Shown here: positions 15,951 to 24,371 of the stretch, piece by piece | Layout: each line of letters starts with the position of its first letter | Numbering within the stretch: position 1 is the first letter of the stretch | Source: an uncultured Bacilli bacterium | Lineage (GTDB): Bacteria; Bacillota_I; Bacilli_A; RF39; UBA660 | Assembly (NCBI GenBank): GCA_958413985.1 | Contig: CATYVZ010000005.1 | Span: forward strand, 39,949 to 103,948 | Length of the DNA stretch: 64,000 bases | Direction of reading: 5' to 3' | The notes under the pieces: model-generated | Database searches by the model: none | What the model was told of the DNA's origin: nothing | Seen by the model: only the letters and a program-made list of their open reading frames with translations | Made by a program: the position numbers and the translations under genes

Positions 15951-16754
15951 CTATTCTTGTGAATTCTTTATTACTGGAGTAAAACTCCGCGCAATTTTAT
16001 ATTTATCTCTATTTTGAACATATAAATAACCGATCATAGAAAATACCACAGCACCGATAAAATTTACCAATAAATCTTTCATCGTATCGATAATTCCCAA
16101 ATCCAAATATCCTCCATCGATAATTAATTCTTTTGCTTGCCCATTTTCTTCATAATAAATTATTGTATGATCAATATTTTTGATCACAACAGGAATATTT
16201 TTTCCTTCAGGATGAACATACACCGTCGAAATGGTATCAACAACTCTATCCTTTTGCATATCTAAATTAAACCATCGATCACTTGCAAATTCAAAAAATT
16301 CCCACAAAACACCTATGGTCATGGAAAAACAAAACGCAACAAAAGCAGCAAAAATTGGCGTCATTTTAGTATGAAAATTTTCACTTTGATTTAAAATGTC
16401 GATCATAGAAAATCCAATAGCAGCACATAAAAAACCATTAATCGTATGTAGCAAGGTATCCCAATGTCTAAATATGCCATAAAAATTTTGAATTTCACCT
16501 AAAATTTGAGCCGAAAAAATAAACAATAAAATAATTATTTCTAAAGGAGTTGGTAGATCTACTTTAAATTTTTTATCGATAAATAACGGTATTAAAAATA
16601 ATATCAACGTCAAAAAGCATACAAAAGCATTTTGCCAATTACCATGCAAAAGTTGCACAATTAAAACTATGATTACAAAAAATCTTAAAAGCGAATAAAC
16701 AAATAAAGTCTTTTTATCAATGCCATCAACTAATTCTTTTACATATTTATTCAC
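15951..16754 (-). CDS. Membrane protein, YjdF/DUF2238-like
   Basis: A protein of about 267 residues with several membrane helices. The conserved set HWDTLLHTINGFLCAAIGF, GVLWEFFEFASD and DTMKDLLVNFIGAVVFSMIGY, with buried His, Asp and Glu, resembles the YjdF/DUF2238 family of unknown function. A loop between the last helices carries about 50 polar residues. GGAGTGATCTT precedes a GTG at 16752-16754, which is preferred; the longer reading would start inside the ribosome site. Function unknown. Confidence 0.7.
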   Translation of the reverse strand: MNKYVKELVDGIDKKTLFVYSLLRFFVIIVLIVQLLHGNWQNAFVCFLTLILFLIPLFIDKKFKVDLPTPLEIIILLFIFSAQILGEIQNFYGIFRHWDTLLHTINGFLCAAIGFSMIDILNQSENFHTKMTPIFAAFVAFCFSMTIGVLWEFFEFASDRWFNLDMQKDRVVDTISTVYVHPEGKNIPVVIKNIDHTIIYYEENGQAKELIIDGGYLDLGIIDTMKDLLVNFIGAVVFSMIGYLYVQNRDKYKIARSFTPVIKNSQE

Positions 16755-16892
16755 AAGATCACTCCAAATCAAAACATTTCATAAGATATAAATATTATAA
16801 CATAAAAAATATTATTTTCTTCAAATTAACGAAAAAATTATTTTATTATGACACTTCAAAACAAAAATTCATAAAATAATATATTTAAAAAT

Positions 16893-16923
16893 AAGTCATA
16901 ACCACACCTAAAAGACATGACTT
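16893..16923 (-). terminator. Probable terminator after the Imm5-like gene
   Basis: AAGTCAT and ATGACTT pair across a 17-base loop, followed on the minus strand by ATTTTTAAA. The long loop makes it a modest candidate. Confidence 0.5.
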
Positions 16924-16950
16924 TGTTGTCTAATTATATAATATTAAATT

Positions 16951-17493
16951 TTATTTAAGCATAAAATCAGTCCATATACCTTGATAATCAGATAGATGTT
17001 CATTCCAATATGTTATTTTTTCGATATATTCCTGCTTTCGTCGCTCTACTGCATCTTTGCAATTTTCAATCCCATATTTATATATGATCGCAGTAAGATC
17101 GTATATCGGATAGCCTATTGCATGTCCTGAAGTATGCACTACTGCACATGCTTGTCCGATCGAATGACAAATTGCAATATCTTCTTTATTCTCAATTTCT
17201 TTGGCAAATGCATGACAATCTAATATTTTCCGTTGTGCTAGGCGCATTTTGATTTTCCCAGATGCCCAGTCTTTGACTGCTTCCAATGCTTCTCGTGGAC
17301 GTTTTTCTTCTGGATATTTTTTTTCAAGTTTTTCAATAGATTGAGAGGCAAAATCAAATGCCCATAATGTCATGACCCGATGGTTTTGAGTTTCAAACAA
17401 CATAATTAAATCCTGCATATATTCTGAGCTCTTGGAAAATAAAACTTTATTTTTCTTTTTAAGTTTTAAAGACACTTCATCTATCCAATTCAT
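16951..17493 (-). CDS. Imm5-like putative immunity protein
   Basis: A 180-residue, alpha-helical protein. The pattern TLWAFDFASQSIEKLEKKYP, KRPREALEAVKDWASGKI, and CAVVHTSGHAIGYPIYDLTAIIYK matches the Imm-5-like domain of putative immunity proteins, which fold as helical bundles. Such genes usually neutralise a toxin, but no toxin gene lies next to it. It is a single gene with strong ribosome site (GGAGGTACAAA) and its own terminator. TCGA is sparse in it, which fits transfer. Confidence 0.8.
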   Translation of the reverse strand: MNWIDEVSLKLKKKNKVLFSKSSEYMQDLIMLFETQNHRVMTLWAFDFASQSIEKLEKKYPEEKRPREALEAVKDWASGKIKMRLAQRKILDCHAFAKEIENKEDIAICHSIGQACAVVHTSGHAIGYPIYDLTAIIYKYGIENCKDAVERRKQEYIEKITYWNEHLSDYQGIWTDFMLK

Positions 17494-17678
17494 TTTGTAC
17501 CTCCAAATTCCAATTTACCTTTTTCTTATTATAGCATATATAATCAAGGAGAATAAGCACAAATGTGTTATTTTTCTTATTTAATAAACATCTTTATCTT
17601 GATTAAAATTTAAGTTTTCTTGATTATAATTTTTACCTTTTGTTCTTCATATGGAAAGTCTTTAAAGATGAATAAAAA

Positions 17679-17698
17679 AAATGCTATTTATAGCATTT
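17679..17698 (-). terminator. Terminator of the metal/Fe-S operon
   Basis: AAATGCTA and TAGCATTT pair over a TTTA loop, overlapping the end of the CDF gene, followed on the minus strand by eight T residues. Confidence 0.85.
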
Positions 17699-18584
17699 AG
17701 TGATGATGTGAAGTACTATTTAATGTCACATGACATTCATTATCTTTGCATTTTTCTTGCGATAATTCGATTTCGATCGTTGTATGAACAATATTATATT
17801 TTAATAGTTCTTCCCTAACTTTCATCTTTATTATATCCGGTTTTTTACTGTCAGTTACCACGTGCAAAGTCGCATAACTACTAACGCCATCGATACTCCA
17901 TACATGAATATGATGAACATCTAATAAATCTTCGATATTTAATAATTGTTTTTTTAAATGATCGATATCAATATTTTTAGGTGTTTTTTCTAAAAACAAA
18001 TCTAAAACTGATTTCAAATTAGTTAAAGCATGAAATAAAATATAACAAGCTATTAAAATACTCATAATAGAATCGATATAGTTGATATTAGTAAATTTAA
18101 TCAAAATCGAACCAACAAAAACAACTACCCAGCCCAATACATCTTCTAACATATGAAGGTTAACTGATTTTTGATTTAACGAATCTCCTTCTTTAGTCAT
18201 ATAAGCAGCTAAAAAATTAAAAACAATTCCAAAAACAGATATAATAATCATTCCATCATAATTTAAAGAAACTGGATTAAATAAACGGCTAACAGCCCCA
18301 ACGATAACTAAAACTGAACCGATCATTAAAATAGTAGTAGTTATAAAAGCCCCTAAAATTGAATAACGCATATAGCCATAAGTATATTTATTATTTGGTT
18401 TACACTTACTTTTCTTCTCTAAAAAATATGAAATTCCAATACTGATCGCATCAGCAAAGTCATGAACTGCATCAGACAGTATCGAAATACTTTTGGTAAA
18501 TAAACCGCCAAATAATTCAATTATCGAAAATGAAATATTAAGTAAAAAAGCAATCAAAATATTTTTATCTGTTGTCCTTTTCAT
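17697..18584 (-). CDS. Cation diffusion facilitator (zinc/cobalt-type efflux)
   Basis: A 295-residue CDF transporter with about six membrane helices that exchanges divalent metal ions for protons. The metal site HxxxD pair is present in DAVHDFADAISIGIS and, in helix V, HMLEDVLGW. The cytoplasmic C-terminal domain contains DVHHIHVWSIDG and ends in a histidine cluster (SHHH), a likely metal sensor or buffer. The ATG overlaps the end of the tetR-like gene. In this operon it stands at the opposite end from an uptake-type ZIP, so the cluster handles both directions of metal traffic. Confidence 0.93.
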   Translation of the reverse strand: MKRTTDKNILIAFLLNISFSIIELFGGLFTKSISILSDAVHDFADAISIGISYFLEKKSKCKPNNKYTYGYMRYSILGAFITTTILMIGSVLVIVGAVSRLFNPVSLNYDGMIIISVFGIVFNFLAAYMTKEGDSLNQKSVNLHMLEDVLGWVVVFVGSILIKFTNINYIDSIMSILIACYILFHALTNLKSVLDLFLEKTPKNIDIDHLKKQLLNIEDLLDVHHIHVWSIDGVSSYATLHVVTDSKKPDIIKMKVREELLKYNIVHTTIEIELSQEKCKDNECHVTLNSTSHHH

Positions 18585-19188
18585 AATTCTCCTTTAAAAT
18601 ATTCATAATTAATTTAACAGTTTCATCTAACAAAACATCATAATTAATATTTTGATGTTTATGATAAACTATCTCATGGCATAAATCATCGATCAAGTTG
18701 ACGATTAAATGAACTTTTTCATTTAAATTAAATTCATTGAAACCATTATTTTTTAAAACAACCACCAATTTATCGGTAACTTCGATTTCTTTTGCACTAA
18801 ATATTTTTAAAACTTCTTTATCTAAACAGCTCATCGACATCAATTCTTGATGGGCTTTTCTAGTCATAGTATTTTGCTTAATCGTCTTTTTAATAATCTC
18901 TTTAATTATCGTTTCAAAATTATCTTTCGTTATCTTTTGTTTTTCAATCGCTTCCGTTAAAGGAAACATAATTTTATCAGAATATAACTTTACCCCTTCG
19001 ATAAAAATGTCTCTTTTATCTTTAAAATACTGATAGATGATCCCAGTTGATACACCACAATATTTAGCAATATCGACACAACTAACGTTGTGATAGCCTT
19101 TATTGCAGATCAGATAAAAACCATCAGCAATTATTTTATTTTTTTTTGCAATCGAATTTTTTTTAATCGGTTCTCTAACTTCACCCAT
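18565..19188 (-). CDS. TetR/AcrR-family regulator
   Basis: A 207-residue TetR-type repressor: an N-terminal helix-turn-helix around residues 15-60 (GFYLICNKGYHNVSCVDIAKYCGVSTGIIYQYF) followed by an all-helical ligand domain. The ATG follows AGGTGTATT. It overlaps the CDF gene and lies in the ZIP-sufC-sufB-like-gpmA run, so it probably regulates the whole operon, perhaps by binding the ATGAAA-N4-TTTCAT palindrome at the ZIP promoter. The ligand is unknown; a metal or an Fe-S status signal is only a guess. Confidence 0.85.
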   Translation of the reverse strand: MGEVREPIKKNSIAKKNKIIADGFYLICNKGYHNVSCVDIAKYCGVSTGIIYQYFKDKRDIFIEGVKLYSDKIMFPLTEAIEKQKITKDNFETIIKEIIKKTIKQNTMTRKAHQELMSMSCLDKEVLKIFSAKEIEVTDKLVVVLKNNGFNEFNLNEKVHLIVNLIDDLCHEIVYHKHQNINYDVLLDETVKLIMNILKENYEKDNR

Positions 19189-19195
19189 AATACAC

Positions 19196-19882
19196 CTATT
19201 TTAAATAATAATGTTTAATTGGTTTCAAATTTTCATCTAGTTCATAACAAATAGGATTGCCAGTTTCTAATTCTAAACTCATTATTTCTTCATCTGATAA
19301 ATTATCTAAATATTTAATTAAACCTCTTAAACTATTACCGTGGGCAACAATAATGACCTTTTCCCCACTTATGATATGATTTTTAATATCACTATTCCAA
19401 TATTCGATAACTCGTTTAATTGTATCCATTAAATTTTCGGTCAGTGGTAAATCTTCTTTTGCTAAATTTTGATACTTAGGATCATTGCCAGGATAACGTG
19501 GATCTTCAACTGTCAAAGCTGGTGGTCTTGTATCAGCACTTCTCCGCCATAATTTTACTTGCTCTTCACCATATTTGGCTCTTGTTTCGTCTTTGTTAAG
19601 TCCTTGTAAAGCACCATAATGTCTTTCGTTTAACTTGTAACTATAACAAATAGGAATATTTAAATCCATCTCTTTTAAAATATAATCTAAAGTATCATTA
19701 GCTCGTTTTAAAACTGATGTAAATGCTATATCAAAGGTAAAACCCTTTTCTTTTAATACTTTTCCAGCATCGATAGCTTCTTTAATCCCCTTTTCTGTAA
19801 GACCAACATCAGTCCAACCAGTAAATTTATTTTCCAAATTCCAAATACTTTCTCCATGTCTTACTAAAACCAATTTAATCAT
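19196..19882 (-). CDS. gpmA: 2,3-bisphosphoglycerate-dependent phosphoglycerate mutase
   Basis: A 228-residue cofactor-dependent phosphoglycerate mutase that interconverts 3- and 2-phosphoglycerate in glycolysis. The phosphorylated histidine lies in LVRHGESIWN, and the family signatures FTGWTDVGLTEKG, LNERHYGALQGLNK, KLWRRSADTRPP and the second histidine in VAHGNSLR are all present. Length is normal. It is embedded between the sufB-like and tetR-like genes with spacings of about 7-12 bases, an unusual place for a glycolytic gene. Confidence 0.96.
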   Translation of the reverse strand: MIKLVLVRHGESIWNLENKFTGWTDVGLTEKGIKEAIDAGKVLKEKGFTFDIAFTSVLKRANDTLDYILKEMDLNIPICYSYKLNERHYGALQGLNKDETRAKYGEEQVKLWRRSADTRPPALTVEDPRYPGNDPKYQNLAKEDLPLTENLMDTIKRVIEYWNSDIKNHIISGEKVIIVAHGNSLRGLIKYLDNLSDEEIMSLELETGNPICYELDENLKPIKHYYLK

Positions 19883-19894
19883 TTTATTCCCCTC

Positions 19895-20812
19895 TCATTT
19901 CAAAAATCCTTTAATAATTGTTTCTTCTGCTTCTTTCTCTGTCAAACCTAAAGACATTAATTTAACTAATTGAGCTCCCGCTATTTTACCGATTGCTGCT
20001 TCGTGAATTAAATTAGCATCGACATCATTAGCAAAGATTTCTGGAATCGCTTTGACTGAAGCTTTATCTTGAATGATCGCATCGCATTCCACATGCGCAA
20101 ATGACTTAGTATTACCAGTTATATTAGAAGTAAATTCCTGATAAGAATTATCCATTGCGACCGATCTTGAAGTAACATGACAACTAGCATTTTGACCATC
20201 TAAAGTGACGATAAAATCAGTTTTGGCATGTTGATTTTTATTAGTTAATATTTTCTCGTTTACAATTAAAGTCGCATCTTCAGATAAAGTAGCCTTCGTA
20301 ATTCTTAAAGTGCTATCAACACCTTTAATCTGTGTAGAATTCATCGTCATACTCGATCCTTTTTTCATTTCGATTTCGGTAACTGGATTAAGGATTTTTT
20401 TACCCTTTCCCTTACCGCTACCATAGTGTTTTTCAACATATTTTACTTTAGAGTTTTCTTCTAAATAAAAGCGATGAATACCATCATGTCTTGAATCTTG
20501 ATGTTTAGCATTGTGAATACCACAACCAGCGACGATAACGACATTCGAATTCTTGCCGATATGAAAATCATTATAAACAATATCAGTCAAGCCACTTTCG
20601 GTAATAATAACAGGTATGTCGACAACGCCAAATAAAGTATTGTCTTTAACATAAATATCGATACCCGTGCCATCTTCTTTTGAGACAATATCGATATACG
20701 GATTAGTTTTACGATCGATACTTTTACCATTTTTTCTAATATTATAAGAATCAGCTTTAAAAAGATCGTTATCTAAAACATTATTTAATAAATTACCGTC
20801 CGTTTTATTCAT
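19895..20812 (-). CDS. Short SufB/SufD-family Fe-S assembly scaffold (SmsB-like)
   Basis: A 305-residue SufB/SufD core protein, far shorter than SufB (about 470) or SufD (about 420). It keeps the beta-helix part (ILTNKNQHAKTDFIVTLDG) and the C-terminal assembly region. Cys243 in VECDAII aligns with the SufB thiol, and His270-Glu271 in LIHEAAIGKI align with the SufB HE pair, so key residues are present. The protein resembles the minimal two-gene SufBC-like system (SMS type) in which one B protein probably forms a homodimer on the SufC ATPase. The start overlaps the sufC end. No second sufB/sufD or sufS is nearby. Confidence 0.88.
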   Translation of the reverse strand: MNKTDGNLLNNVLDNDLFKADSYNIRKNGKSIDRKTNPYIDIVSKEDGTGIDIYVKDNTLFGVVDIPVIITESGLTDIVYNDFHIGKNSNVVIVAGCGIHNAKHQDSRHDGIHRFYLEENSKVKYVEKHYGSGKGKGKKILNPVTEIEMKKGSSMTMNSTQIKGVDSTLRITKATLSEDATLIVNEKILTNKNQHAKTDFIVTLDGQNASCHVTSRSVAMDNSYQEFTSNITGNTKSFAHVECDAIIQDKASVKAIPEIFANDVDANLIHEAAIGKIAGAQLVKLMSLGLTEKEAEETIIKGFLK

Positions 20813-21518
20813 AAATATTCACCCCTTTACAACAGGTTTCTTCTTTAAGAATAATATCTAACATCATATCTTTATTGCCAATTTTTTTAATTTTACCTGC
20901 TTCTAACAAGATTATTTGATCGGAAATATTAAGAATTCTTTCTTGATGCGATATAACTAAGGTAATACCCTTAGACCTTGCCTGGATTTGTTTAAAAACT
21001 TCGGTTAAATTTTGAAAGCTCCATAAATCTATACCTGCTTCTGGTTCATCAAAAATAGTTAACTTAGGATTTCTTGCCATGACTGTGGCAATTTCAATCC
21101 TTTTTAACTCACCACCAGACAAAGATGTGTTTACTTCGCGATCGACATAGTTTAAGGCACATAAACCTACCCTTGACAAAATATTACAAGCCTCTTTTTT
21201 AGTTATTTCCTGATTGACAGCTACTTTTAATAGATCATAAACTGTCAACCCTTTAAAATTAACTGGTTGTTGGAAAGCAAAACCAATTCCTAATTTTGCT
21301 CTTTCATCGATAGTTTTGTCAGTGATATCTATATTGTCAAAAATAATTTTACCACTATCTGGCTTCTCAATTCCCATAATTATTTTGGCCAAAGTTGACT
21401 TACCACTGCCATTTGGTCCAGTTATAACATAAAATTTATCTTTTTCTAATTCGATATTGATATGATCTAATATTTGTTTATTATCTCTTTTAAATGATAT
21501 ATCGATTAATTGTAACAT
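20805..21518 (-). CDS. sufC: Fe-S assembly ATPase SufC
   Basis: A 237-residue SufC-type ABC ATPase that drives cluster assembly on the SufB/D scaffold. Walker A is GPNGSGKST, the Q loop is FAFQQPVNFKGLTVYD, the signature is LSGGELKRIEIATVMARNP, and Walker B is TIFDEPEAGIDLWSF, whose EAGID is typical of SufC. The gene overlaps the following sufB-like gene, as expected for a paired complex. It follows the ZIP gene by 11 bases, so it shares the ZIP promoter. Confidence 0.93.
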   Translation of the reverse strand: MLQLIDISFKRDNKQILDHINIELEKDKFYVITGPNGSGKSTLAKIIMGIEKPDSGKIIFDNIDITDKTIDERAKLGIGFAFQQPVNFKGLTVYDLLKVAVNQEITKKEACNILSRVGLCALNYVDREVNTSLSGGELKRIEIATVMARNPKLTIFDEPEAGIDLWSFQNLTEVFKQIQARSKGITLVISHQERILNISDQIILLEAGKIKKIGNKDMMLDIILKEETCCKGVNIYE

Positions 21519-21529
21519 AAATTACCTCC

Positions 21530-22306
21530 TTAGCCTAATGCGACATCCAATATCATCATCAGCACAAAGCCCATAGTCACGCCAATGACACTCAAATTAG
21601 AATGTTTGCCACTGTGACTATCAGGAATTAATTCCTCGACTACTACATAAATCATCGCGCCAGCTGCAAACGATAAAAAATATGGTAAGATCGGTGTGAT
21701 GAAACTAGTCAATAAGATAGCTAAACCTGCCGCTATTGGTTCAACTATTCCAGATAATGTTCCATAAAGAAATGATTTATTTTTAGATAATCCTTCTGCT
21801 TTCAATGGAAGCGATATGATCGCTCCTTCGGGAAAATTTTGTAAAGCAATACCAATACTTAAAGTTAATGCACCAGTTAAAGTAATAATATTGTTACCAG
21901 CTATCAAGCCTGCAAACACCACACCGACAGCTAAGCCTTCAGGAATATTATGCAAAGTAACAGCTAACATTAACATAGTCGTTTTTTTAAAGTCGGATTT
22001 AGGTCCTTCTTGAACCTTGCTATCTTTGTGTAAATGAGGAATAATGTAATCTAAAACAAGCAGAAATATCACTCCTAGGATAAATCCAACACTAGCTGGT
22101 ATCCAGCTAATTTGACCATTTTCTAAAGCTAGATCCAAAGCAGGAATTAAAAGAGACCAAATACTAGCTGCAATCATAACGCCAGAAGCAAAACCTAATA
22201 AAAATTTTTCCAAACGATTATTTAACTTATCTTTTAATAAATATACACAAGATGCTCCTAAAGTCGTACTGATAAAAGGTAATAATATACCAATTAAAAC
22301 ACTCAT
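21530..22306 (-). CDS. ZIP-family divalent metal transporter
   Basis: A 258-residue ZIP-family protein with about eight membrane helices. The two metal-binding helices are visible as LHNIPEGLAVG and LQNFPEGAIISLP, and a polar His-containing loop (IIPHLHKDSK) lies between helices 3 and 4. ZIP proteins bring zinc, iron or manganese into the cytoplasm; the actual ion cannot be read from sequence. It is the first gene of a six-gene minus-strand operon and has a strong promoter with a palindromic operator upstream. Confidence 0.92.
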   Translation of the reverse strand: MSVLIGILLPFISTTLGASCVYLLKDKLNNRLEKFLLGFASGVMIAASIWSLLIPALDLALENGQISWIPASVGFILGVIFLLVLDYIIPHLHKDSKVQEGPKSDFKKTTMLMLAVTLHNIPEGLAVGVVFAGLIAGNNIITLTGALTLSIGIALQNFPEGAIISLPLKAEGLSKNKSFLYGTLSGIVEPIAAGLAILLTSFITPILPYFLSFAAGAMIYVVVEELIPDSHSGKHSNLSVIGVTMGFVLMMILDVALG

Positions 22307-22328
22307 CTATTTCACCTCTAATTATTAT

Positions 22329-22377
22329 ATGAAACATTTTTCATATTAATTATACAGTCATTATATAAATTAGTCAA
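22329..22377 (-). promoter_or_regulatory. ZIP-suf operon promoter with palindromic operator
   Basis: On the minus strand TTGACT (22372-22377) is followed after 17 bases by TATAAT (22349-22354). Just downstream lies the palindrome ATGAAA-CATT-TTTCAT (22329-22344), placed where a repressor would block transcription start. It is a candidate site for the operon's TetR protein. Confidence 0.7.
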
Positions 22378-22417
22378 CAATTTCTTTTTTCTATTTTTAA
22401 ATTAACAATAAAGGATA

Positions 22418-23536
22418 TTAGTCTTCTTTTTTTTCATTTTCTTTAATATCAGGTAACAAAATAGTGCTTTCATATTTAACTTTAAAAAACTTATCATAAA
22501 ATATTTTTCTATTTTTTAAAAGTAAAATAACATTTATCAAATAAAAGAAACAAATAAACAAAAACGCACCTAAATAAACGAAAATAGTTAAATAACTACT
22601 CAAATTTAAAAAACTTGAAATAAACATAGCTAACCAAACTAATAATATCGGTAACATTATATAATATAAATAAATAAAAATTAAACGCAAAATATTTTTG
22701 ATAAAAGGAAAACGATCATAAGTTATTTTGACATTTAAAAAATTACTACCGATGGTTTTACCTGGCCAGATAAGTGGAATAACAACATAATATATAATGG
22801 CTGTAATGATAAAAGCATACTTTTTCACAAAAATTCCAACAAATATTACTAAAAGAAAATAAAGAAAAATATCTAAGAAAAATAAAGTTATTCTTCTTAA
22901 CCCAGACACATTAGATCCCTTAATCAATGATTCTTCGTCGATCTTTTCGCGACTTGGCAAAATATTTTTAAATAATCCCAGCAAGAAATAACCCAAAATA
23001 CCACCTAAAGTATTTAAAATTAAATCGTCGACATCAAAAAGACGATAAGGTCTATCATAAATAAAATATAAACCGCTAAGTTGTGTCAATTCAAAAAACA
23101 AACTAAGCAAGAACGATAACAAAACTGTCTTTTTAAAACTACATTTAAAATGATAGCGTAAATACATCCCAAAAGGAATAGTCAAAACGATATTAAACAA
23201 AGTAACATAAACACTGGAATCTTTTAAAAACGTTAGAAAAGTATTAAAATTAGTAATTTCACTAGCACTTTTAAGAATATCGCTAATAAAAGTAAACGGT
23301 ATCAGTTGAGTAGTTGGACCAGTCATATTCGCTACTTCTTCAAAAGAAGGAAGCGGTAAAATGACTAAAAAATAAGCTGTTATTAAGTATAAAATAAAAG
23401 AATAAATAATTAAAACTCGAAAATGGTGAATAGCGCCATATTTATGATATTGATTTAAAATAAAAGGTATTGTAAATAAAAAAGCTAAAATAGGAAATGC
23501 AAAAACAGCTGTCTTAATTGCTACAATATAACTCAT
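22418..23536 (-). CDS. VanZ-like and RDD-domain membrane protein
   Basis: A 372-residue protein with two membrane parts. Residues 1-190 resemble VanZ-like proteins (AYFLVILPLPSFE, LIPFTFI, FDVDDLILNTLGGILGYFLLG); residues 200-350 look like an RDD domain (RRITLFFLDIFLYFLLVIFV, LIWPGKTIGSNFLNVKITY). VanZ-like proteins are linked with glycopeptide tolerance and other roles; the biochemical role is unknown. Its ATG is separated from the strong AAAGGAGG site by a hairpin. Confidence 0.88.
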   Translation of the reverse strand: MSYIVAIKTAVFAFPILAFLFTIPFILNQYHKYGAIHHFRVLIIYSFILYLITAYFLVILPLPSFEEVANMTGPTTQLIPFTFISDILKSASEITNFNTFLTFLKDSSVYVTLFNIVLTIPFGMYLRYHFKCSFKKTVLLSFLLSLFFELTQLSGLYFIYDRPYRLFDVDDLILNTLGGILGYFLLGLFKNILPSREKIDEESLIKGSNVSGLRRITLFFLDIFLYFLLVIFVGIFVKKYAFIITAIIYYVVIPLIWPGKTIGSNFLNVKITYDRFPFIKNILRLIFIYLYYIMLPILLVWLAMFISSFLNLSSYLTIFVYLGAFLFICFFYLINVILLLKNRKIFYDKFFKVKYESTILLPDIKENEKKED

Positions 23537-23543
23537 ACATCAA

Positions 23544-23572
23544 AACTAGCCGAAAGCTAGTTATCCTCCTTT
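23544..23572 (-). promoter_or_regulatory. Hairpin between Shine-Dalgarno and start codon
   Basis: On the minus strand AAAGGAGG (23565-23572) lies far upstream of the ATG at 23534-23536. Between them is a perfect 7-bp stem, AACTAGC with GCTAGTT, loop TTTCG. Folding would bring the ribosome site to about 10 bases from the ATG, a normal distance. This could bridge or control initiation. Confidence 0.6.
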
Positions 23573-23634
23573 ACAAAATTTATTTAATAATTAGTTATTA
23601 TTACTGTATTATAACATAAATTGATTTATTTATT

Positions 23635-24246
23635 CTAAGCTTTTATTTTAGGATAGATAAATCTAATAAATAAAAGTAAATAACTAGCCGAAATAATAAA
23701 ACCAGCAAGCACATCAGTCGCATAGTGTACACCTAAATAAATACGACTGATACCGATTAAAATAATCAACAAAATTAAAAAACTAGCACCGACAATTTTC
23801 GTTGTTTTGTTTCTATTACTTACAATTAATAAATAAATTATAAAACCATATATTCCCAAACTAGTCATTGCGTGACCACTAGGAAAACTATAACCTGTTT
23901 CGACTATTAAATTTATATTAAGTGGTCTATCTCTTAAAAATATTAATTTTAAAATATAATTTAGTAAAAAAACACATATTAAATTTACAATAAAGGCTTT
24001 ACTTATTCTTTTATTTTTAACTAATACTACCATTAAACAACTTAATAAAACACACCAAACCGGATCAGAAAAAAAGGTTATAAATCGCATAATATTAGTC
24101 ATATGAAAAGATATCATCGGTTTGATCGACGAATAAATAAAAGTATCAATTTTATGAAAATGTTGATGATTAAACACTAAAAAAATAAATAGCATTAACA
24201 AAATAAAACTAACGATTACTTGCCAATTATTTTTAAGTTTTGCCAA
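23635..24246 (-). CDS. PAP2-family membrane phosphatase
   Basis: A protein of about 203 residues with six membrane helices and the PAP2 motifs: KLIFLRDRP, the central PSGHAMTS and SRIYLGVHYATDVLAG. PAP2 enzymes remove phosphate from lipids such as phosphatidate or undecaprenyl pyrophosphate; which substrate is used here is not known. An in-frame GTG at 24258 sits in the ribosome site GGTGAG, so the TTG at 24244-24246 is the likely start; this is a judgement. Confidence 0.88.
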   Translation of the reverse strand: MAKLKNNWQVIVSFILLMLFIFLVFNHQHFHKIDTFIYSSIKPMISFHMTNIMRFITFFSDPVWCVLLSCLMVVLVKNKRISKAFIVNLICVFLLNYILKLIFLRDRPLNINLIVETGYSFPSGHAMTSLGIYGFIIYLLIVSNRNKTTKIVGASFLILLIILIGISRIYLGVHYATDVLAGFIISASYLLLFIRFIYPKIKA

Positions 24247-24339
24247 TTTACTCACCACGATTCTATTAAAAGTTTATCACATTTAAATTTATATTGCAAT
24301 TATATTAAATTGACAAATTTTGAAACAATATTATAACAA

Positions 24340-24371
24340 AACAAAACTGTAAAAATTATTACAGTTTTGTT
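24340..24371 (-). terminator. Strong terminator after the pentapeptide-like gene
   Basis: AACAAAACTGTAA (24340-24352) pairs with TTACAGTTTTGTT (24359-24371), a 13-bp perfect stem with six-base loop at the end of the pentapeptide-like gene. Confidence 0.85.
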
